64,000 bases of DNA from Allocoleopsis franciscana PCC 7113 (lineage in GTDB: Bacteria > Cyanobacteriota > Cyanobacteriia > Cyanobacteriales > Coleofasciculaceae), in assembly GCF_000317515.1 (NCBI RefSeq), contig NC_019738.1:2754001-2818000 (forward strand), in the 5' to 3' direction. Shown piece after piece: positions 63,207 to 64,000 of this stretch. Below the pieces are notes generated by a model that was not told the origin of the DNA, searched no databases, and saw only the letters and a program-made list of their open reading frames with translations. Position 1 is the stretch's first letter; each line of letters begins with the position of its first letter. Made by a program: the position numbers and the translations under genes.

Positions 63207-64000
63207 ATGAGCCGAGTTGCCATCATTGGGTGTGGTATTGTTGGGGCAGCGATCGCCTACGAATTAAGTCTGATTCGTGGCTTAGAAATCACAGTTCTGG
63301 AACGGCAACAGCCGGCACAAGAGTCTACAGGTGCCGCCTTGGGCGTCCTGATGGGTGCAATTAGTAAAAAAAAAGGTAGGGCGTGGCAGTTGCGGCAAGC
63401 GAGTATGCAGCGCTACGAAACCCTGATTCCTGAATTAGAGGCACTCACTGGGCGTCCCATTCCCTTTAATCGGCGTGGCATCGTCATGCTTTGCTTTGCC
63501 GAAGATGACTTGGCTTCTTGGCAAAAGTTAGTCCAAACTCGCCAGTCCCAAGGTTGGCAACTAGAAATCTGGGATGCACAAGATGTGCATTCCCATTGTC
63601 CTCAATTGCATCCTGACAATATCGCCGGTGCCATTTATTCTCCCCAAGACCGACAAGTTGACCCAACTGTTCTCACCCAAGCTTTGGTAACCGCAGCACA
63701 GAGTAATGGCGTTACCTTTGAGTTTGGGGTTACCGTCGAAGACGTTCAGTCTCAGGTACTCGATGGCAGTGTGACGCGAGAATGTATCCAACTTCACACT
63801 CAGCTCGGACAAATTGATGTAGATTTCGTCGTGGTGGCGGCTGGATTGGGTTCAACACCAATCACTGTGGCATTAGAGCAAGCCATTGATATTCGACCGG
63901 TTTTAGGTCAAGCCTTGCACCTGCGGGTTGAGCATCCCTTAGGGCATCCGGATTTCCAACCCGTAATTACGGGGCATGATGTCCATATTGTACCCATCGG
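63207..64000 (+). CDS. FAD-dependent oxidoreductase (DAO family, partial)
   Basis: The first 264 residues of a flavoprotein cut by the right edge. The start ATG at 63207 is five bases after psbQ. The Rossmann motif is VAIIGCGIVGAAIAYEL, followed by ITVLERQ and ESTGAALGVLMGA, and further along VDFVVVAAGLGS. It belongs to the D-amino-acid oxidase / glycine oxidase (ThiO, DadA, SoxA) superfamily. The C-terminal half, needed to choose among them, is outside. Its coupling to psbQ is notable but may be incidental. Confidence 0.88.
   Translation, partial: MSRVAIIGCGIVGAAIAYELSLIRGLEITVLERQQPAQESTGAALGVLMGAISKKKGRAWQLRQASMQRYETLIPELEALTGRPIPFNRRGIVMLCFAEDDLASWQKLVQTRQSQGWQLEIWDAQDVHSHCPQLHPDNIAGAIYSPQDRQVDPTVLTQALVTAAQSNGVTFEFGVTVEDVQSQVLDGSVTRECIQLHTQLGQIDVDFVVVAAGLGSTPITVALEQAIDIRPVLGQALHLRVEHPLGHPDFQPVITGHDVHIVPI

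Overview
The window is a 64 kb stretch of chromosome from a cyanobacterium, most likely a large-genome filamentous or colonial one. The taxonomic evidence is direct. HIP1 octamers (GCGATCGC) are frequent. There are genes for the PSII lipoprotein PsbQ, the Calvin-cycle regulator CP12 and a GUN4-domain kinase, together with cyanobacteria-typical DUF families (DUF3177, DUF3082, DUF4278, DUF2993), several eukaryotic-type Ser/Thr kinases and large PAS/GAF histidine kinases. Species cannot be assigned from sequence reading alone.

Layout. 1-13.8 kb: four Ser/Thr-kinase-related genes (a zinc-ribbon kinase cut by the left edge, a CHASE2 kinase, a degenerate kinase N-lobe fused to TPRs, and a kinase-GUN4 fusion) interleaved with pheT, a YciI-like gene, the siroheme pair sirB-cobA and a manganese catalase. 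13.9-17.2 kb: tRNA-His and a histidine kinase with two bilin-type (cyanobacteriochrome) GAF domains. 17.2-26 kb: a repeat-rich spacer, a flavin amine oxidase, a membrane hydroxylase, an AtzE-like amidase and its AtzG-like small partner separated by a response regulator, a lipoprotein, an AllA-like protein, an AT-rich solo cytosine-5 DNA methyltransferase and a class II aldolase. 26-34 kb: a truncated dioxygenase remnant, an HTH-NACHT NTPase (NLR-like), and a hybrid kinase with HPt translationally coupled to a REC-GAF response regulator. 34-38.5 kb: a DUF4278 protein, an NMT1-type ABC binding protein and ATPase without a permease, and tldD. 39-45.7 kb: small membrane and lipid-binding proteins (DUF3082, PPC, DUF2231, two DUF2993 around DUF1003), a hemerythrin protein and a rhomboid protease. 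46-57.8 kb: a six-PAS histidine kinase, a putative DNA-binding protein, a Mut7-C nuclease, a cupin, an IS remnant, DUF3177, cp12, a FIST sensor, a structured non-coding region, a phosphoesterase and trmB. 57.9-64 kb: a filamentous-hemagglutinin-type exoprotein, psbQ and a second DAO-family flavoprotein cut by the right edge.

The genes mostly form short transcription units rather than one pathway. The themes are signal transduction (three large histidine kinases, two response regulators, kinases, FIST), tetrapyrrole and photosynthesis housekeeping, small-molecule nitrogen or amine metabolism, and envelope or stress proteins. No CRISPR array, rRNA operon, prophage or intact insertion sequence was seen. 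The most interesting items are the tandem cyanobacteriochrome GAF kinase, the structured palindrome-rich non-coding region at about 55.56-55.81 kb, the HTH-NACHT protein beside a broken gene, the AtzG/regulator/AtzE arrangement, and a family of dispersed repeats, one copy of which has become part of a kinase coding sequence.
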